This document shows, one piece after another, positions 21,496 through 32,476 of a DNA stretch of 45,390 bases (position 1 is the stretch's first letter; every line of letters begins with the position of its first letter). The translations under genes and the position numbers were made by a program. Location: the NCBI GenBank assembly GCA_003427395.1, contig BFEA01000056.1, positions 1,024,274-1,069,663 on the forward strand, given 5' to 3'. The DNA is from Chara braunii. Lineage: Eukaryota; Streptophyta; Charophyceae; Charales; Characeae. The notes beneath the pieces were generated by a model. The model saw only the letters and a program-made list of their open reading frames with translations. It made no database searches and had not been told where the DNA came from.

Positions 21496-23117
21496 TCTGC
21501 CGTCGTCGAATACCAGGGTCGTCATCCGCCCACCTCGCATAACTCTAACAATTTGAGTGTCATAGAGGGAGGTCATCCCCGAGTCTAGTCTCCACACTAT
21601 GACTCGAAGAGGTCGACTCATTTCAAATAAGTGTCGGGTCTCTGTGTCCCGGATCCAGAAGACGCGGAAAAATCTACCGGATGAGGTAATCTTAATACTC
21701 ACAATGACTTTATAGAGACATTTGAGGTCACTTGCGCGGTGGAAATACAAGGTATATTCGTAAAACTCATCAGGAGTCCGAGCCGTATTGGCCCGAAAAT
21801 CCACTCGAGTACTAAGGGAAAATTCCTCACCATTTCAGAGTAATCCGATGAAGCTGATCCATTTGGTAGGAGTGTGATCTCAAACCTGTAAAAGTCCCTC
21901 TCCTCCTCTAATAAGATCGTCCTCGTGTGTGTCGTGAACAAGAAGATATCTCGTCATGGTAAGATCTCGTCGTCTGGCGTCCATCTGCTCACAAAGAGAA
22001 CCATAATTAAGCATTGATCAGGGAAAACAATCGGCGCTCCTCGCGCTCAAATTCGACCATGGAGAAAACAATCCGTCTGAAGCGTCGAAATCTGTCATCT
22101 GGAGTTCGACGATAATTCTGAACATAATCGAAGGGTTTGTGCTGCTCGTTGAAACGCAGCAGAATAACTAAGACGAACCATTTTACTTCAGGAATAATCT
22201 CGACATATCACCCCGATTCTTTGTTGTGTCGAACTATCACATATGCACCATCAAAGGTTCGTCGAGGGACGAACCCATATTGAATAATGTCTCATCCATA
22301 GGTTTACTGATTAGGTAACTTCTTGAAGAACGCCTAAACTTTCGTCGCCAGAATCGTAGTCTGTCCCTTTCTGGAAATACGACAGACGGATCGTATATTA
22401 GCCACCGTGTCTCCATCAAGCTGATTTCGTTGTCTTCAGTGTTTGATATCAATTCACTCGTCTCCTCACATGTGTGAAAGAAAGTTACTATCACCGTCTC
22501 GCACGTCATCTGTAAAATTCAAACAAACTTTCGTAAGAAAGGTTTGCAACTCGGTCAAAGTATTGTGAGTTGTTTTTATTTCTTTATGCAACTGATTTAT
22601 TTTATGCACCAAGGAGTCACAACGAATAACTCGGTCGGTTTCAATAGGTGGTTATGTCAAATTTTTCTCTTCCTGAGTTTTTGAAGCGATTGGCTCGAAG
22701 CTCGAATTCGCTCTATGAATTCGATATCATCAAACGGACTACGAGGGCATTGTAATACAGAACGAGTCGCAGATACATCCATTTTATCTCATGATCGAAA
22801 TGGACATGCAACTCATTATCCTCGTACCCAGATACTATGTGCAGGTTATCCTGGCCCGGCCGCCGAATTCGAAAACTTGTTGGTAAGTCGAGGTGATAAA
22901 CAATAAAGTTTGTGGCGGGTTCCTTGCCGTGTTGCGATCTGTTCTCGATTTCCATTGTGGATGAAACACAACGATCGGGTCGTAGACCATTCGACCGATT
23001 TGCTTTAAAATTACACCTCGTCTTCCTGCTTGAACTTTGTATCTCGTGGCAGGCTCCCTGCTTGGAAATTGCATGATGATGGTGGTTACCGTATGCATCT
23101 GAAAAAAAAATAAACAC
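21469..23117 (-). pseudogene. broken ORF region of three related units entering the LTR
   Basis: Minus-strand frames at 22713-23117, 22237-22509 and 21469-21941 seem to be diverged copies of one unit of roughly 120-150 residues. Units 1 and 2 share TV.TIIMQF/TVIVTFF, MVYDPIVVF/LIYDPSVVF, a QQVFEFG/ETLFNMG segment and EIKWMYLRL/EVKWFVLVI. Unit 3 is more distant. The last frame ends GRWIVFRLPR inside the first bases of the LTR, and the relic before the other LTR ends GWIVFKLPR. This region therefore probably belongs to the same retroelement family, as a third ORF of a neighbouring copy. No membrane segment, envelope signature or other domain is recognised. Confidence 0.45.
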
Positions 23118-23500
23118 GATTAGTTTTTATGAGAAAATAATATTTTTTTATATATTTATTTTTCTAACTTCCCTTCATTGATCAGTTATTAATTACGCAA
23201 AACGTCACTCACGCAGACGTTCCCCGATTTCGTACTCCTCATTGTCGATTGTGTCAATGGAAAACCGTTAAGAGTAAAGGATATTGAAGTTGTTGGCTTA
23301 AATCCGCCTCACATGATAAAGCAAACAGAAAGTTCATTGTCGGTCGTTCAACCATAGCAGAATACGAAGTAACATTTTTCTAACCTCCGGAGCGTCCTCC
23401 CTATTGGGATTCGCTTCATGAACTACGAGGAGATTCATATCCCTAAAATCTCATGTCGGAAAAGGAGGCATGAAATCGTATCGCACCATATGAAGTTCAC
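23118..23500. other. no recognised feature
   Basis: AT-rich at 23130-23170, otherwise unremarkable. It may continue the retroelement relic on its right but is too decayed to call. Confidence 0.35.
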
Positions 23501-23501
23501 A

Positions 23502-23595
23502 TTTTGCCCTAAAAACACAACTTCGTAGAGGTGTTTTGCCCTAAAAACACAACTTCGTAGAGGTGTTTTGCCCTAAAAACACAACTTCGTGGTGG
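23502..23595. repeat. 32-bp tandem repeat, three copies
   Basis: TTTTGCCCTAAAAACACAAC followed by TTCGTAGAGGTG repeats at 23502, 23534 and 23566 with near identity. The last copy changes TAGAGG to GGTGG. Near-perfect identity suggests recent slippage. Confidence 0.9.
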
Positions 23596-24860
23596 ATTTC
23601 TCAAACTTCCGTCCCAAAATTGTGGTTCGTCCGGTTCCGAAAAAAACTTTGTGCGGTCTGTAGACTAGACGTCCTTCCGGCATCATGCCCGCGCGGGATC
23701 ATGTTTGTACAACTATCCTATTTAACGTCGTCTCTCGTGTTTGAAAAAGTCGAATGATCACCTCTCCGATAGGCGTCTGAATGATAAGTAATAACCTTGT
23801 CAATATAAATTCATCTGCACAAATCTCTTTACCCTTATCCCCCTTTTCTGAGCTGTGATTCTTATGTCACAGTCCAACCACGAAAAGAAGTGCTTATTCG
23901 CACTCCTTCGGACACTTGTAGGTACATGAACTGGACTTCTTTTGGCACCAGTTCCCCATGCATTAGTAGCACACCTAAGGTGGTCACTCAAAAGGGTATT
24001 AATTTTCAGTTTTTTCCCTGTATAAAGATACAAGGGAAAAACAATTTCGATCCTTTAATCGTTGAGCGTCCCACCCTCTAGGAAGCGGTCTGGAGCACTC
24101 CTCCTCGTCCGAGCCGAAAGCTCGGATCTTAGAAGTCGGGCCGTCTCCACCAAATCGGCAAAGTGCTTCCCCGTAAAAACGGTCCACTAAGGGTCGATAA
24201 CAAGGCCCACTCCTAAAGCAACGAACCCCCTCCCTGAATTTCCTCCTAGAATGAGAGAGTCGTCATACTCAAAATCAGATCGACTACACTGGACCTCGAC
24301 ACGAGGGAAATAACTTGGACGAATCATAAATGCAGAGAAGCAAAAAGATATAGTCGAGACTCATTCGAACGAGAAGTAGGTCGTGAGGGTCATTCGGGAT
24401 AGAAAGGGAACCTCAGGGATAACTAAGTTCATTCACTCCCTTTCCTTTACATTCCGCATTCATTTTTCAACCCCGGTTACTTTCCCCATCTATAGTTTGA
24501 CTGTTACTTTATCAGACATGTGAAGACATCACAGAAAAAAGGCAAAAGAAACATTCAACGTTTTCACCATTTCAGTACTTTTCTCTTTTCACACACCTGC
24601 ATGCAAAGCAAAATCAACATTCAACAAGTTCAATCAGGAAAGCATCGCCTAAGTCAGACCCAGAGTCCCACACACTCATGCCCGTCACACTTTCTTTCCT
24701 TTCAACCTTTTCCCTTACCACCCAAGAAAAAGAGAAGGGTCATACAGCGTGAGGGTGCACACAGGTGTGAGGAATCCATGTCAACCACTTACCTTGAGTA
24801 ACGAAGTTCGACTGAGACCTCGTTAAAGTGAAAGAATTTAAGTAACCAACGCGCCTTGTC
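23596..24860. other. no recognised feature
   Basis: Open frames reach only 60-93 codons and are not recognisable. No RNA gene or inverted repeat stood out. Confidence 0.4.
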
Positions 24861-25260
24861 AAAGAAACTGTTGTCTCGGGTATAAACTGTGCAAGTTACT
24901 AGTCCCTGTCAACACTCGACTCACGAGCACTTCTTGCGGCAGTCCCAGACGCGAAGGCGGTAAGTCCCACGAGTCCCAACTAGCTCCAGGCGTCCCACTT
25001 CTGTGCCAAGTAATACCAAGTAGTCCGGGTTAGGACCAACTGGTACTGAGTGGTTCGCAGCAATGCTCACTAGTGTCGTGGCCCCGGGCAGTCCCACGTC
25101 CTCCTTTTTTACTCCCAGATGATGTCACTTGTCAAAACAGCCTCCCCTGACTCCCATAAAAAAATAAAGGACGACTCTCCCTTTACCGGTACCGCCTGTC
25201 TCACTCACGTGTCCCACCGGTCCCACTGGTCTCACCTGGACAATGCATGACGTTCCACCT
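24861..25260. repeat. GTCCCAC/AGTCCC-rich degenerate tract
   Basis: Short words GTCCCAC, AGTCCCA, CTGGTACTG and CAAGTAGTCC recur irregularly. The character is similar to the tracts at 1-110, 2510-2790 and 28030-28090 (GGACTGGACTGG). Confidence 0.4.
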
Positions 25261-25299
25261 TCTTGTTGGCGGAAAAGAAAAAATAAATTGTCACGTCCT

Positions 25300-25700
25300 C
25301 ACTGGTTCCAACTCAAGAACGGTAATTATTGACGCCACCGCCGACAAGCAGCACTTCTCTGCCCCTTAGTTTATCCTGATGGCCTTGAATTTCGGCAGCA
25401 TAATGCCACCAAAATTATTATCGTTGGAGCTAAAACTTTTCGTCAGCACTTTCCCACATAAGTGGGAAAAATAACTCACCCCAAATTTGTTCAGCCTGGT
25501 GCCGTCACCGACAACCTAGCCGCCCGTTGCTCACTGCCTTCAAAATTCAAAAGCACTTCCCCACGCAAGTAAAAAAATAGCTTGTCGTTGGTCTGACCCG
25601 CCGGTACCGCTGTCAACAGCCTTGTCGCCGCTTACCCGCCGCTGTAAATTTTTGGCATCCTGTCCCTACTAAAGTGGAAAAAATGGTTGGCTAAAATGAA
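25300..25700. repeat. about 110-bp diverged tandem repeat
   Basis: The order CACTTYCCCACRYAAGTGGGAAAAATARCT, then a CCGTCACCGACAAC-like segment, then AAATTT, is seen with anchors near 25465, 25575 and 25675 and less clearly at 25330. Spacing is 100-110 bp. Non-coding. Confidence 0.5.
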
Positions 25701-26727
25701 TAAAATTTGAACCCCATGCCCGAATTTTACAGTGTCGTACTGCCGTGGTCCCGCATCATCCCTGGGTCAGTCCCGTGGGACCAGCACCAACTAGAGGGGA
25801 GGGGAGCAAAGTGCTCCCTGCCTTGACTATGGCTGCCCAACTCCTCTCCTCGCGCTCCTCTACATACCTCCAGCTTCCTCTCACGTTGCCTCAGGCAACA
25901 CCTCCAGCAGTCCAGCAACACTCAAGCGTACTCATCACGCACTGGCAGCACGAGTTCTTTGTGTGGCAGTTCGGGACAACTGCCTGTTTTATAGTGGTTG
26001 GGGAGGGTTGGACGTCACTCCAGCCCCCAGACAAAATCGCGTGCTCACAGTGAGCCCTTGATCTGGCCAAGATAAGGGCTAACTGTGGACGCACCACAAC
26101 CACAGCCTTAGTGAGGGCAATTTCTTTAATTGCCCTCATTTTCTTTTTCTTTTTTTTTCCCAGCTATTTCGGAAATTCACGAGTTAGCTAGGTTTTTGCC
26201 ATTTCCAAAAGTGTTTTTCTTTTATTTTTTTGATAAGAGGATGGAGAGGTACAACCCGTTTTAGTTTGATGTTTTTGGACCTTTTTTCCAAGGCAGATAC
26301 AAACGGGAGTCTTACAGACCACGTGAGGACAAGTGTCCTTACAAGAAAAAACGAAGAAACAAACAAAAAAGAAAAAAAAATAAAACTACATCTAACTGCA
26401 TGCGCCTGGCCATCCTCTCGGTCAGGTTCATGCAGTTGCATGCAACAACCCCCTCCTCACTTTCCCCCCACCCTTCCCTTAAAACCGGGGAGGGCAGTTG
26501 GCAGGTTGGGAGGAGTAGGACCTCCTCCTCCCAACTCCTACGTTCCCCCTCTCTCCTCCTCTCCAACCTCCATCTTCACGCGCGTCGTCATAGGCCGTGG
26601 GATCAAAGATCCAAGGGTTGAAAATATTCGACCCAGAATGCAGTGGGGAGCCTATTGTGCCCCCACACAGCCGAAAAGGCTGTTCTTTCCAACCTTGATG
26701 CAACAACCTCGTTTTGTTTGCTTTGTT
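25701..26727. other. no recognised gene; one local hairpin
   Basis: A 102-codon plus frame (25745-26053) and a 173-codon plus frame (26230-26751) exist but match nothing known; the second ends in a poly-T artefact. GTTGGGAGGAG and CTCCTCCTCCCAAC at 26506-26535 form a stem. Confidence 0.4.
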
Positions 26728-27115
26728 TTTTTTTTTTGTTTTTTTTTTTAGGATTTCGTTGGCATAAGCCAACGGCCACAACAGTCAGCACCTCGCCTTG
26801 CAGGCGCCTTCCCCCTTCCCTTCCAATACGCGGACATGAGTTCGATTCTCATAGAGGAATCGAAAAAGAAAATTTGCAGTTATTTCTTGATTGATTCGTG
26901 TCATCCTTGCGCATGGGCGATGTTGTAGTTGCGCGGTCGTTTTTTGTCGTGAGATTTGTAGATCTGGTGGTCGAAAATGACCGCACTTCATGGTTTCATA
27001 ATAGGTTGTTCTAAAAAGGAGCTAGCCCAGAGAAAGTATCATATGGCTCGATCCCAGCATCTGATGGATGAAAGTTCAATACGGTACCTACTGGGCTAGC
27101 TCCTATCACGAGAGT
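26728..27115 (-). mobile_element. composite tRNA-U6 SINE, copy B
   Basis: The build is the same as at 12842-13215. On the minus strand there is a tRNA-like module with TAGCCCAGTAGG at 27087-27098 and GGGATCGAGCC at 27047-27057. It is bounded by the 14-base inverted repeats AGGAGCTAGCCCAG and CTGGGCTAGCTCCT. A U6 piece follows at about 26882-26913 (CATGCGCAAGGATGACACGAATC), then the A tail seen as T-runs at 26728-26750. ACATGAGTTCGATTC at 26836 matches the corresponding site in copy A. Homology continues right of the module (CGGTCTATTTGAA, 27127). Confidence 0.6.
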
Positions 27116-27319
27116 TATCCCCGCCGACGGTCTATTTGAAGGGTTACGGCTCTGTAGGCCACCTACCCTCTTGGCCCACGAAAGTGCAGTCTGCCTATCC
27201 CCTCCAAAGGCAGGCCGCCCCGCCACCCAGCCGGCTGGTCTAGTAGGTCCGGCAATCCACCCTTTTCATCGTCGGTTTGCCTTCGGACCCCTGACGGTCC
27301 GTTCTTTTAAGAATGACAC

Positions 27320-27690
27320 GGCACTTTGGCCATGTTAGCCCTTCCATTCGCCGCCGCACCGCTGACGCCGCCGCACCCAATTTTAGTCAAAACAATTTTA
27401 TATTTTAGCGTTTTCAGTGTCGTCTCTTCATCATGCCTCGTTTTCAGCGCAAGGGTGTCCGGTTATATCGTGTACCCTTGCCGTCAGGTCTGTTGGCAGA
27501 TAGACGGCTGCCTAAATTATATTTCTTCAATCGCGGACGAGTCGAAATATATTTCAACAATGTTTCTATTTCATCAGACCAAACATTTTTCAAATCAAAA
27601 CTTACTCAGAATTCGGACAGTGTTCGACATTGAAAATACAGGGCAGATACCTTTGTTAGGGTTTCTGTCCCGATACCGTTATCGGGATTA
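27320..27690 (+). repeat. LTR fragment related to 13550-13819
   Basis: GACAGTGTTCGACATTGAAAAT, GGCAGATACC, TTAGGGTTTCTG and CGATACCGTTATCGGG line up in order with the sequence before 13820. The last motif again resembles the tRNA-Asp primer site (plus strand). A 66-codon basic frame starting MPRFQRKG at 27433 lies inside; it is not recognised and is probably incidental. Confidence 0.4.
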
Positions 27691-28196
27691 GCACCGTGAC
27701 GACACTCTCCTTTTTTGTTGTGTGTAGTCTCCGGGCGCTGCAACTTTTTCTGTTGTTTCCCATCTGTTTGCTCTGAAAATGACCAAAAATCCTTTTATCG
27801 GGATTACACTGGTTTCCCACACTTGCGGGATGGGGTGGGTGAGAGGGAGGACTGTTCCCGCTCCGATAACAGTGTGAGGGACCCACAAATGAAGGGGTAA
27901 GGATGAACGAGATGGAGATCGAGCTAAAAGGGACAACGTAGCTCTTATGCATAGTCAACATGCACATACTCCAAACTGTGCAAATGAAGAATGACATGAA
28001 AAAAAAAACACAGTTGGGGTACACCCCCAGCGGACTGACTGGAAAGGACTGGACATGACTAGTACCGGGCAGGACTGGACTGGACTGAATGAATACACAA
28101 CTTGTGGCATCAGGTCACAGCCTGGTCTCATACAAGGCGGAACAGGCAAAATAACTAAATAGCCCTGACTCTAGGCCAAGGCAGCCAGAGTCACGT
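27691..28196. other. no recognised feature
   Basis: A short GGACTGG-type repeat lies at 28036-28086. Frames of 60-120 codons here are not recognisable. Confidence 0.4.
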
Positions 28197-29089
28197 TGTT
28201 GAGCGCATCAGTTCCGCCTGGGCAGGATTCTCCCGGCCCCGTCATGCAGGACTTTGTCATATCAAATAGAGTTTTCATCGTCGTTCCGGCCAAGTGCGCC
28301 AGCCATACCTTTCTTGAGCCCCTACAACAGGATAAGGCATACGAGAGGTACAACTTTACCTCCACCTTCGGGAGTTGTCACCTCCCTCCGGTGGACGTAT
28401 CCCCGCCGAGCTACCAGCCCACAATACGAAAGCTAATCAGTTGCAATCGCAGAGGTGGGCTAGTCGAGGGCGTTTGTCGTAGCATAGGAGGTACGAGCGG
28501 TCATACGCCTCTATCAGACCCGCACGTGAATCAACGCATTGGGGGGCTGAAGTCCCAAGCGCGACTTGTCGTCGTTCGACTAGGATGCATCCCACTCACC
28601 ACGCGATACATCACGCTAAAACATAAAATTAAACTACACACAAAACAAGGCACACACTCCTAGTCCCTTTAATATTAGAACATAACCTTTTGACACAAAA
28701 TTCGGTTAGGCGTCTCTCACGAGACTTAATATAAAACTGCGTGGCCGCAAAGCCTTCTCATATCGAGTAACAATGCATAAATACGCAAGAACTCGCAAAG
28801 ATAGCGCATTGTGTAGTGCCCATGATCGCGTGACCCTCAGTGGTCTACAGTGTCGCGTTCGACGCTCAAGTGTCGGTTGACATGCACCGTGAGGGGTTAA
28901 TCTCTCAACGCTAAACAACCGCCTAGGCGGTTGAGAACCACATCCTCTTCTGAACCCTGCGGAGAGTGGGTGGTACACAGGTTCAAGCCTATGGTGGCAA
29001 TCATCGCTTATGGCCATGGAGACCAACTCCATCATCCACGGCTTGGAGAGAAGTCAAGGGGTTTGACTTTGACGACTGCAACAGACATC
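28197..29089 (-). repeat. LTR, same superfamily, solo or orphan
   Basis: It begins TGTTGAGCGCATCAG, as the 19994 LTR does. It shares with that LTR the order GTATCCCCGCCGAGCTAC, CGCAGAGGTG, CGAGGGCGTTTG and a TAGYATAGG-GTACGAGCG motif, but is well diverged. The inverted copy at 33290-34008 is closer. The right edge is uncertain (a possible CA end near 29089). No coding region follows in the expected direction. Confidence 0.6.
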
Positions 29090-29459
29090 AACGTGAAACT
29101 ATGAAAATTATCAAGCAAAAATCAATCAGAAATATAATCTATCATCCCAATATGCGGATATGAAATCAGAACTCGAGATAAAATAAAGAAATGGAAACAT
29201 AAACTCATCAGGTATACAGATCATGCGACATATGGTTGTCATTCTCACTGCCTCCAGAGTAAGACTCGTACATAGGCTCCAAAATACTAACCTGCATAAA
29301 ACACAGGCACAAATGAACGCCGCATTGCCATACACCAATGTGGTAAACTTTATTGTCTCATGTAGCTTATACCATGCCTCACACACTCAAGCCCCAACCA
29401 TTATTCAACTTTACATTAAGCCCATCAGTTCTTTATAATGGTCATTAAAAAAAGTCCGA
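29090..29459. other. no recognised feature
   Basis: An 86-codon minus frame (29126-29386) is not recognisable. No repeat was seen. Confidence 0.4.
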
Positions 29460-29665
29460 TTAAACCACTAGTACCTTTGCCGCTTGGGAAAATAGCGGGC
29501 CTCGGGTAGGCGTCCGACCTTTTCGGAGGCCGAAACGAAATGACGGTCGCCGATCAGATTTATCAATGACAGTCGTCGTCGGGCCCGACCTCCGAAAATT
29601 CAGGCGATTGGGAAAACAATCAGTTTTTCTTATTTTCCCACGCGGGAAAGGTACTAGTGGTTTAA
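29460..29665. mobile_element. TTAA MITE, copy 2 (198 bp)
   Basis: The element 29464-29661 begins ACCACTAGTACCTTTGCCG. Its end is the reverse complement over about 31 bases with few mismatches (GGGAAAATAR is included). TTAA flanks both sides (29460-29463, 29662-29665). The first 60 bases after the terminus resemble copy 3 (TTGGGAAAT, GTCCGAC, TTTTCGG). Of the four copies it has the longest terminal inverted repeat. Confidence 0.8.
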
Positions 29666-30040
29666 AACCCTCAATGAAACATATCAAATTTCAAAACGAA
29701 GGCCTCAAGTTGAGGTAAAGGTGCAAACAAAGTTGTGTTGTGAGCCGACAAATCGGTAATCAACCAACCGACTTGTTATCAAAGATAACAGAAGAAAATT
29801 TTTGTAGGATCAAGTTGAAACTTAGTCCAATTCTGAATCGAAATGTCCTCAGAAGGACATGCAGCACAAGGCAGGTCAATGTTAAAGCTAAGCTTATAAG
29901 TGCATGGAGAATAACCTCAGTATCACTTTCTCACTCGAGATTATTTTGATAACTAAGTCCAAGTCTTAGGCAGAATTTCCTCTATGTAGAGTGGATCGTC
30001 AGAATCGCCAACTGTTAAAATATAATTTAACTTATTTAAA
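29666..30040. other. no recognised feature
   Basis: AT-rich, with no frame or repeat that I can name. Confidence 0.4.
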
Positions 30041-30600
30041 CTAGGAACATTTCGGCAACGTTTCCCGTAGGAAAAGTACCTTCTCAAAATTTATATTAAC
30101 CCGAATACGAAAACTGAAATAATTTTTAACTCTTTAAAAGTCAAAGTTTATCTAACTCCTTGAAATAGTAAAAATTTAGGCAGCACCTCCTTTAGAGAAG
30201 TAGACTTCCCAGATTTATACTGACTCAAATATGAACTCAAACATAAGATTTGATTTTATCAAGACAAAATTTTACTAACTCCTTAGTTTTGTAGAAATTT
30301 CGGCAACGCTTCCCATAGAAGAAGTAGTTTTTCAAAAATTATACAAAGTTAAATACTGAATTTCAAACTAATTCTGACTTTCCAAAGTCTAATTTTGTCT
30401 AACTCCCTGAATTAGTAGAAATTTAGGCAGCACTTCCCATAGAAAAAAAAGTTTTCCAGATTCTTACTAAGTCAGATATAAACTTAGATAAAATGTTGGA
30501 CTTTGAAAGCTAGATTTGACGAACTCCTAGGTTTTGTAGAAATTTCGGCAGCGCTTCCCGTAGGGGAAGTAACCTTCCAAGACTCATACAAAGCCAAGTA
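30041..30600. repeat. 121-123-bp satellite, about 4.5 units, alternating types
   Basis: Unit starts near 30049, 30173, 30294, 30418 and 30539 carry AAATTTCGGCAACGCTTCCC or AAATTTAGGCAGCACTTCCC. The two types alternate: CGGCAACG, AGGCAGC, CGGCAACG, AGGCAGC, CGGCAGCG. The neighbouring words AACTCCTTRRTTTTGTAG and AACTCCYTGAATTAGTAG alternate with them. This is a dimeric higher-order pattern of about 245 bp, the usual result of unequal exchange in satellites. Confidence 0.8.
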
Positions 30601-30689
30601 CAAAAAAATAATCATAGAAAATGCGAGAATCGACCTAAGTAAAAAAGTTGGCTCATAAAATGTAGGAATTGAACTAACTTCTTCATTTT

Positions 30690-31160
30690 GTGATAAACTA
30701 TAGTCAGATCATCCAAAACTTATGGAAACATGTCTGACTAGCATGTTCATAAGTAGAATAGTATAAAGGTATAAACAAATTTACCCTTCTGGTTCTAACA
30801 CATATGTGGCTTTAGACCAGACCATCCAAAATTATGAAAACATGTCCAGCCCTTCGTCTGATCTTCCCTCAGAATAAACAAGAAGAAGTTAGAGTCACCC
30901 AAACTTATGAAACAATTGCTCAACTCTTTTTTTCAGAAACCAATAAACATCAGAAACTCACATAAAACAAGGCAACCAAGCCATCCAAACTTATGGAAGT
31001 TTGCTTGGTCCCTGAAAAACAAACACATGCAACCCTCACAATTCAGAGCAACCAGACCATCCAAACTTATGAAAATATGTCTGGTCCTACAGGCAATCAA
31101 AATAAAGCATAACACTGGGCCGTCCAACTTAGTACAATGCCCAACCTCTGATTGACACAG
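30690..31160 (-). repeat. hairpin-forming repeats, ATCCAAACTTATG type
   Basis: Copies of CATCCAAACTTATGRAAA occur about every 65-113 bases, and at least four are enclosed by complementary arms. These are GTCAGA/TCTGAC (30703-30738), ACCAAGC/GCTTGGT (30975-31019), ACCAGAC/GTCTGGT (31051-31085) and TGGGC/GCCCA (31116-31143). Two weaker copies lie near 30816 and 30890. The stem sequence changes while pairing is kept. Read in reverse complement, the units match the array at 35490-35990. Confidence 0.65.
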
Positions 31161-31280
31161 TGAAACGTAAGCAAAATCAGCTTCCTCCCGCCTTTCCCCC
31201 AGATGAAAACCCACTTACAATTTGCTTTCAGTCGAACAACAAAAGCGAAACTGAAATTGCACATGCATTTCTTTACTTAG

Positions 31281-31380
31281 CTTTGATTTGTGTCTCAACG
31301 GTCAAACATAAAGCCAATATGAGATTCATGCTTTGATTTGTGTCTCAACGGTCAAACATAAAGCCAATATGAGATTCATG
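31281..31380. repeat. perfect 50-bp tandem duplication
   Basis: CTTTGATTTGTGTCTCAACG and the next 30 bases repeat exactly at 31281-31330 and 31331-31380. Perfect identity in an otherwise decayed region means a recent event or an assembly artefact. Confidence 0.95.
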
Positions 31381-32383
31381 CAGTACACTCAATCAAACTG
31401 TAGCAAGATATACGGATAGGGGTTATAACTGGATTTATAGAAGGAAGATGAAGTTTTACCACTCAGTTCCCTGCCTCCAGAACCTCGCTTAGGTTCCGAC
31501 AGAGCTCCCACAACCGGTGGGCAAATTCCCCACAGAGTCTTGATGCGGTTCTACGGGTTGCAATCCCGCCTTCCGCTTTCCTCTCCAAACCAATAGATTA
31601 GGCTGAAAGTAAGAAAGGCAAAACGAGAAACATTAAGTCGCTCAGATACAAGAGGGGTGCACTCAGACTCGCGTGAGAGGGCCTTGACTCGGATACCTTG
31701 ACATGCCTGAGGGCCCCACAATAGCGGTCAAAGTTGCATCAAAAGACCGAACTTGAAGTCAAAACGCAGAACAATCACATCCTGACAGTCCTCTTAGTCG
31801 CAGCAATAACCCCATTGTAGACTCTGATTACCCCTTCAAGTTACAATATCTTCCCTCCTGACCAAGACTGCTTGCACGCAACTTTGAGACTCGGAGACCC
31901 TACTCAAATAGAGCACATGCCCTCACTCTACTCGAAAATGCGGACTAGAAACATACAAGCCTGTAGGTGATCTGGCCCACGAACAGGGAGGAAACCCGAG
32001 CGGCAGGGTTGAATGCAGAGGCGTCAACCACCGGGCACGAGTCCGCTACGAAAGGCTTGGGATCCGAAAAGATGGCAAAGTGTGCCTGAACAGGGTGGCC
32101 AGGGCACGATGGCGAAAACCGAAACTGCATACTGTAGGGTACGTAGAACCTCACTTTACTTCGGTCTTCAATTTTTTGTTTTGAAAATTTGTTGTTACCG
32201 CCATAGTTTGCACCAACCCCGGTCTTCCCAGACCCATGCATAGGTTTTGTGGCAGGGTTGTGTCCTCGGCTCCATGGTTGACAGTCTGCGTAAAAGATTG
32301 GCAGTCGAAGGTCCAAGGCGGTGGTGGGTTCCTCTAAGTGAAGATGGCCGAAGGAGACTGTGAAGGCAGACTAAAAAAATTTT
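31381..32383. other. no recognised gene
   Basis: A 123-codon minus frame (31945-32316) is the longest here. It includes GHNPATKPMHGSGKTGVG and PYSMQFRFSPSCPGHP, and I do not recognise it. No splice-site context supports it clearly. Confidence 0.4.
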
Positions 32384-32476
32384 GTCCCTTCGGGACATCC
32401 GATAGAGTTGGAACGATACAAAAAGGGTCAACATGGCCCATGCGCAAGGATGACATGCATAAATCGAGAGCCAACC
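32384..32476 (+). pseudogene. U6 snRNA pseudogene
   Basis: It starts GTCCCTTCGGGACATCC, the exact plant U6 5' stem less one G, followed by GTTGGAACGATACA, CATGGCCC, GCGCAAGGATGACATGC and ATAAATCGAGA. The functional ACAGAGA box has become ACAAAAA and GATTAGCA has become GGTCAACA, so it cannot work as U6. The 3' T-run terminator is absent. No plant upstream sequence element or TATA box is evident just before it. Confidence 0.85.

Noticed and set aside
21760-21800. CTGATGAG on the minus strand as a hammerhead ribozyme core
   Set aside because: No GAAA partner or closing stem II follows, and it lies in an open frame.
30041-30600. CRISPR-like spacing of 121-bp units
   Set aside because: The units are homologous over their whole length with no unique spacers, and the genome is eukaryotic.
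32384-32476. Working U6 snRNA gene
   Set aside because: The ACAGAGA and GATTAGC functional boxes are mutated and no promoter elements or T-run terminator are present.
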